DNA from: Isoetes taiwanensis
Taxonomy: Eukaryota; Streptophyta; Lycopodiopsida; Isoetales; Isoetaceae
DNA length: 64,000 nt
Direction: 5' to 3'
NCBI GenBank assembly: GCA_021234155.1
Contig: JAJEKV010000010.1
Coordinates: 11,738,359 to 11,802,358 of the forward strand
The translations under genes and the position numbers were made by a program. The notes beneath the pieces were generated by a model, which was not told the origin of the DNA, did no database searches, and worked only from the letters and a program-made list of their open reading frames with translations. Positions 61,079-64,000 of this stretch are shown in pieces (the stretch's first letter is position 1; every line of letters starts with the position of its first letter).

Positions 61079-61479
61079 CCTTCAACTACGTATGTTGATG
61101 CAAGACGGCAGTGAATATGACCCTGACCGAGAATATGACCATCTAGGAGTGGTCAGGATGCGGGGCTCCATGGCAGCTCGCCCTAACAATGTATATGGGC
61201 GTCATCCGCGCAAGGATCATCGTCTGAAGCCAATGGATGAAGTTCTCCTCTGCCTCTTCTATCAGGTCACGCATCCACCAGATTATGGCTCCTACGTCTC
61301 CCCTCTTGGAGCCCTTTGATGGCCGAGTAAATGCTAGCTGTCGCGGCAGATGCTAGTTGCGGTTGCTGGGGCGTGGGTTGTGGCATGCAGTGGGGTGGTG
61401 GTGGTATAGGGTGACTTGGTGGTGCGGGTGGATAATGTTGTGCGAGGCTATTGGGCGTGGGTCTTGTCGTGACTGTGAT

Positions 61480-61687
61480 CGGGGCTCAGTTAGGGGTTCC
61501 TCGAATTTCCGGTTGAAGTTGTTAAAATCCGGTTTCTTTAATAGATGCCGGCAAAATTTCCGGTCAAAATTTAGTAAAATCCTTGTTAAATCCGGTAAAT
61601 TAGAGGATATTTTCTGAAAAATCCGGTAAGTACCAACAAAGCACGGCATTTTGCCGGTTTAAGCAAAATCTAATCTGGAGGCCTGCC
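61480..61687. mobile_element. 208-bp insertion with repeated CCGGT motif, only in copy 2
   Basis: The insert is flanked by TGTGAT on both sides (61474-61479 and 61688-61693). Copy 1 has a single TGTGAT at about 28008. Inside, 'tccggt' or 'gccggt' recurs six times at irregular spacing. No terminal inverted repeat was found, so the class is unknown. Confidence 0.7.
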
Positions 61688-61999
61688 TGTGATGTGGTCT
61701 CTTCTTTTTGAAGTCGGGAGCTCAGCTCCCGCTAGAATTGTTGTTGCCTTCTCAATTCATACATGCACTGCTGCAGTTTCTCATGAGTCTCTACATGGAG
61801 GCCCTTGCCTTGTTGGGCCATGGCTGCTAGCAGCTCCCAATCTCGAGCAGTGAATCTGTGCTCGAGTTTCTATAAGTGGATGTCTAGTGCAAGGTTCTGC
61901 TAATGAGGGCACTTCCCGTGCCTTGACCCTACTCTAGAAGGCTCTCAGCTGTGACTGGCTCTCCTCAAAGACGGCCTGGACACCTCGCATCATGGTGCC

Positions 62000-62380
62000 A
62001 GTCTCAGCCTCTAATCGAAAGTGGGTGGTTGTCAGCATCTCCCCGCTTAGGTTTGCCGCCACGTGTCATGGCTTCTATGGTGATGGACAGGGAGTCCACG
62101 CGAGCCCATATATGGGTCGGTGAGACTCTGCTTGTCTTGCTACCTTTTGAAGTGTGCCAAGCAAATGCTATCTTCCATCTACTATATGGGGTCTCCATCT
62201 CGCAATCCGTTGTTTCTCCATTGCCAAGCTGTCTTGAGCACTTGGGATACTGGAGGAAATTTGCATCTTTTCTATTAGACCACGCAATTCGGGTGATGTT
62301 ACTCTCTATTCTCGATTCCAGTTGTTTCAAGGCCTCCCTCGGCGCCCATTGATTGGGCCTTCGCCCGTGCATTCCGTCTC
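62000..62380 (-). pseudogene. LINE ORF1-like coiled-coil remnant, copy 2
   Basis: The same heptad-like helix as copy 1 (ALKQLESRIESNITRIA), with different frameshifts in a block (62170-62285) that is unusually diverged from copy 1. Confidence 0.5.
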
Positions 62381-62749
62381 ATAGAAGAGGATTCTCTCTT
62401 GTTTTTGCCGCCTGGTCTGGGCCGTTTTCGCGGTGCCCAAGCACTTGGTCCTCCCAGGAGAGCTCGTCATGTGGGGGGTGGTCAGGTTGTCGGTGTTCCT
62501 GGATATGAAGCTGGGTCAAGGGGGTATGGCATCTAGATCAGAATCAGTGGCATGGGGTCGCGTCAAGGGGGGTTGGGCATCGAGATTGAGATCAGGGTAG
62601 GGGGTTCCATAAGTGGACATGGTTGTTTGCGGTGCGGGAGATGAGATCCAGGTAGAGACTAGGGCAAAGAAGAAATTTACTCGAGAATGTTTTGGTCACT
62701 CAGAATCCAAAACGGGGCGCAAAAATGACGCATGCACAACATTTGTGCT

Positions 62750-64000
62750 TGCCTAACAGTTTGGTCTTAGATGTCATGATGTATATATTTCCCTCCTGCA
62801 TATGTTATCAGATCTTTTGAGTTGCAATTGAATGGTCTTCCATGTGTTGGCCACATTTTAGCAAAGCTTGATGGTTCTTGTTGTAGTCTTTTACATTTGG
62901 TGACTAAATGGAAGGTATCTCACAACTTCACTGCATTCTATTGACTATTTGTTTTTCTATCCTTGATGGCGAAAGAATAGTAGACTGGTCATGATCTATA
63001 TCCATGTAATTGTTCTCTCTGATTATTTCAATAGTTTGACTCATTTGTTTGTTGATAGATGCATCTAATTTTTTGCGCCATATATGTAGGAGTAAGCACA
63101 TTGTTTTATTTGTTGGCTTCTTTTTGTCCCATCTGTCTACTTTTCTTCTTGTTTGTCTAGTATAATCATTACTGCAAAGGTTTTTTTCTTGAAAATTTTT
63201 CGAGGCACGGATTTTTTAATCCTAGTACTAATGGTTATACTAGGCCATTATATGGGTCCCATGGCCTCTTGGTCTTTGTGGACATTAAAAAATCTATTTA
63301 ATTCTATTCTATTCTTTCATTGTCCTACTTTGCGTCTCTAATACCCTTTGCCTTGTTCACTTTGGCTCCTGTAATCGACTTGATCTTGGTTCCTTTGTTT
63401 GTCTTTATCCTATTAATTCCTCTACTCCATTGATTGCATTGTTCCACTTGTCTCCTTCACTCAATTCACTTCATTTGCTCCACGTATTCCAGTAGTTCCT
63501 CTTATGTCTATTATTTTTCTTTTATGCATTAACCTCTGGAGTCTCCCTGTTTCTTTTTGCTTCACTGGTTCGACTTTTCATGTTTGTTTTCTTTGTGCTA
63601 ATTGTCCTAGTCGGGCCGTTAGCCCTATATATCGGTTGCTTTATTCTATTTTTCTCCTAACAAGTATTTCTTCAGTCCTTTGGTTACGTTTCCTCCATTT
63701 GCACCATGGAATCCAGTAGTTCCACAAACCTTACAGTCTAAGTTATTCTTAATTGCGCCTCTCAACTTGTTTTGCCATCTACTCCTTTTTAGTCCTATTT
63801 GTGCCGTTGGTTCCCTTTTTACCCTTTTCCCCTAGTCGTCCTAGTTTGCTCCATTCATTTAGCCCAGTTCGTCTGCCCTATCCTTGTTGATCCTCCCCCA
63901 TTCTTTTTACCTCCTTTTTACTTTCTTCCTACACTCCATCAGTTCCTTTTCCCATTGTCCACCTCTTTCTTCTTGATATAGTCCCATGTTCTCAGAGATA
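62750..64000 (+). other. Pyrimidine-rich stretch, copy 2
   Basis: Repeat of 29390-30621, non-coding and T/C-biased, with an extra 'tgcttcactggttcgactt' near 63558. It continues beyond the window. Confidence 0.6.

Larger units (their letters stand above)
55807..64000 (+). repeat. Large duplicated segment, copy 2 (runs off window)
   Basis: Near-identical to 23077-30621, plus the insertions at 60352-61078 and 61480-61687 and small indels. Some short blocks (56270-56530, 60060-60100, 61430-61480, 62040-62280) differ far more than their surroundings, as if patched or poorly resolved. Confidence 0.93.

Noticed and set aside
1..64000. CRISPR arrays, bacterial operons, prophage
   Set aside because: No regularly spaced short repeats with unique spacers and no prokaryotic gene layout; the sequence is plant nuclear DNA.

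Overview
The window is plant nuclear DNA, AT-rich and poor in genes. It holds an intronless plant wax synthase family, GT-AG introns, plant-type transposable elements and a 13-base run of N. The organism is not certain. A WASH-complex subunit gene (WASHC3/CCDC53), a complex not recognised in flowering plants such as Arabidopsis, together with a 5S-like sequence and very TE-rich spacers, points to a seed-free land plant, perhaps a fern. That placement is inference.

Layout. 1-855: 3' half and 3' UTR of a wax synthase (MBOAT acyltransferase) that starts outside the window. 864-5464: a 4.6-kb non-autonomous hAT transposon with an exact 8-bp target duplication, inserted in that gene's 3' flank. 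5.5-8.9 kb: two adjacent foldbacks, then two ~0.8-kb direct repeats, one interrupted by a Helitron-like 3' end. 9-20.6 kb: mostly anonymous spacer with a duplicated hairpin-rich segment, microsatellites, a 604-bp hAT element, a second Helitron-like 3' end and a 5'-truncated LINE. 20861-21985: a complete wax synthase, with a Harbinger-type MITE ending 45 bp before its start codon. 23.1-30.6 kb: a >7.5-kb segment with a 5S-rRNA-like piece and a decayed LINE on the minus strand. 31.2-32.8 kb: a solo LTR. 33.5-34.15 kb: a PPR pseudogene. 35116-36066: an intact five-exon WASHC3-like gene that is invisible to single-ORF searches. 36-48 kb: anonymous spacer, a long inverted repeat, a CACTA-like terminus and a LINE fragment. 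48.8-50.8 kb: a frameshifted OSCA/CSC1-like channel pseudogene (minus). 51.6-54.8 kb: local duplications. 55.8-64 kb: a second, nearly identical copy of the 23-30.6 kb segment, running off the window.

The wax synthase units and the LINE-bearing segments look like one locus duplicated repeatedly. Unit 1 ends in a wax synthase 3' flank. Unit 2 carries the gene, its flank and the LINE segment. Unit 3 (from about 54.85 kb) carries a diverged flank and the LINE segment but no recognisable gene. Insertions present in only one copy give clean empty and filled sites that define several small DNA transposons.

Only two loci look functional: the complete wax synthase, which would make wax esters from fatty alcohol and acyl-CoA in the ER, and the WASHC3-like gene, which would act in an Arp2/3-activating endosomal complex. 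The partial wax synthase at position 1 may also be functional, but its 5' half is not visible.
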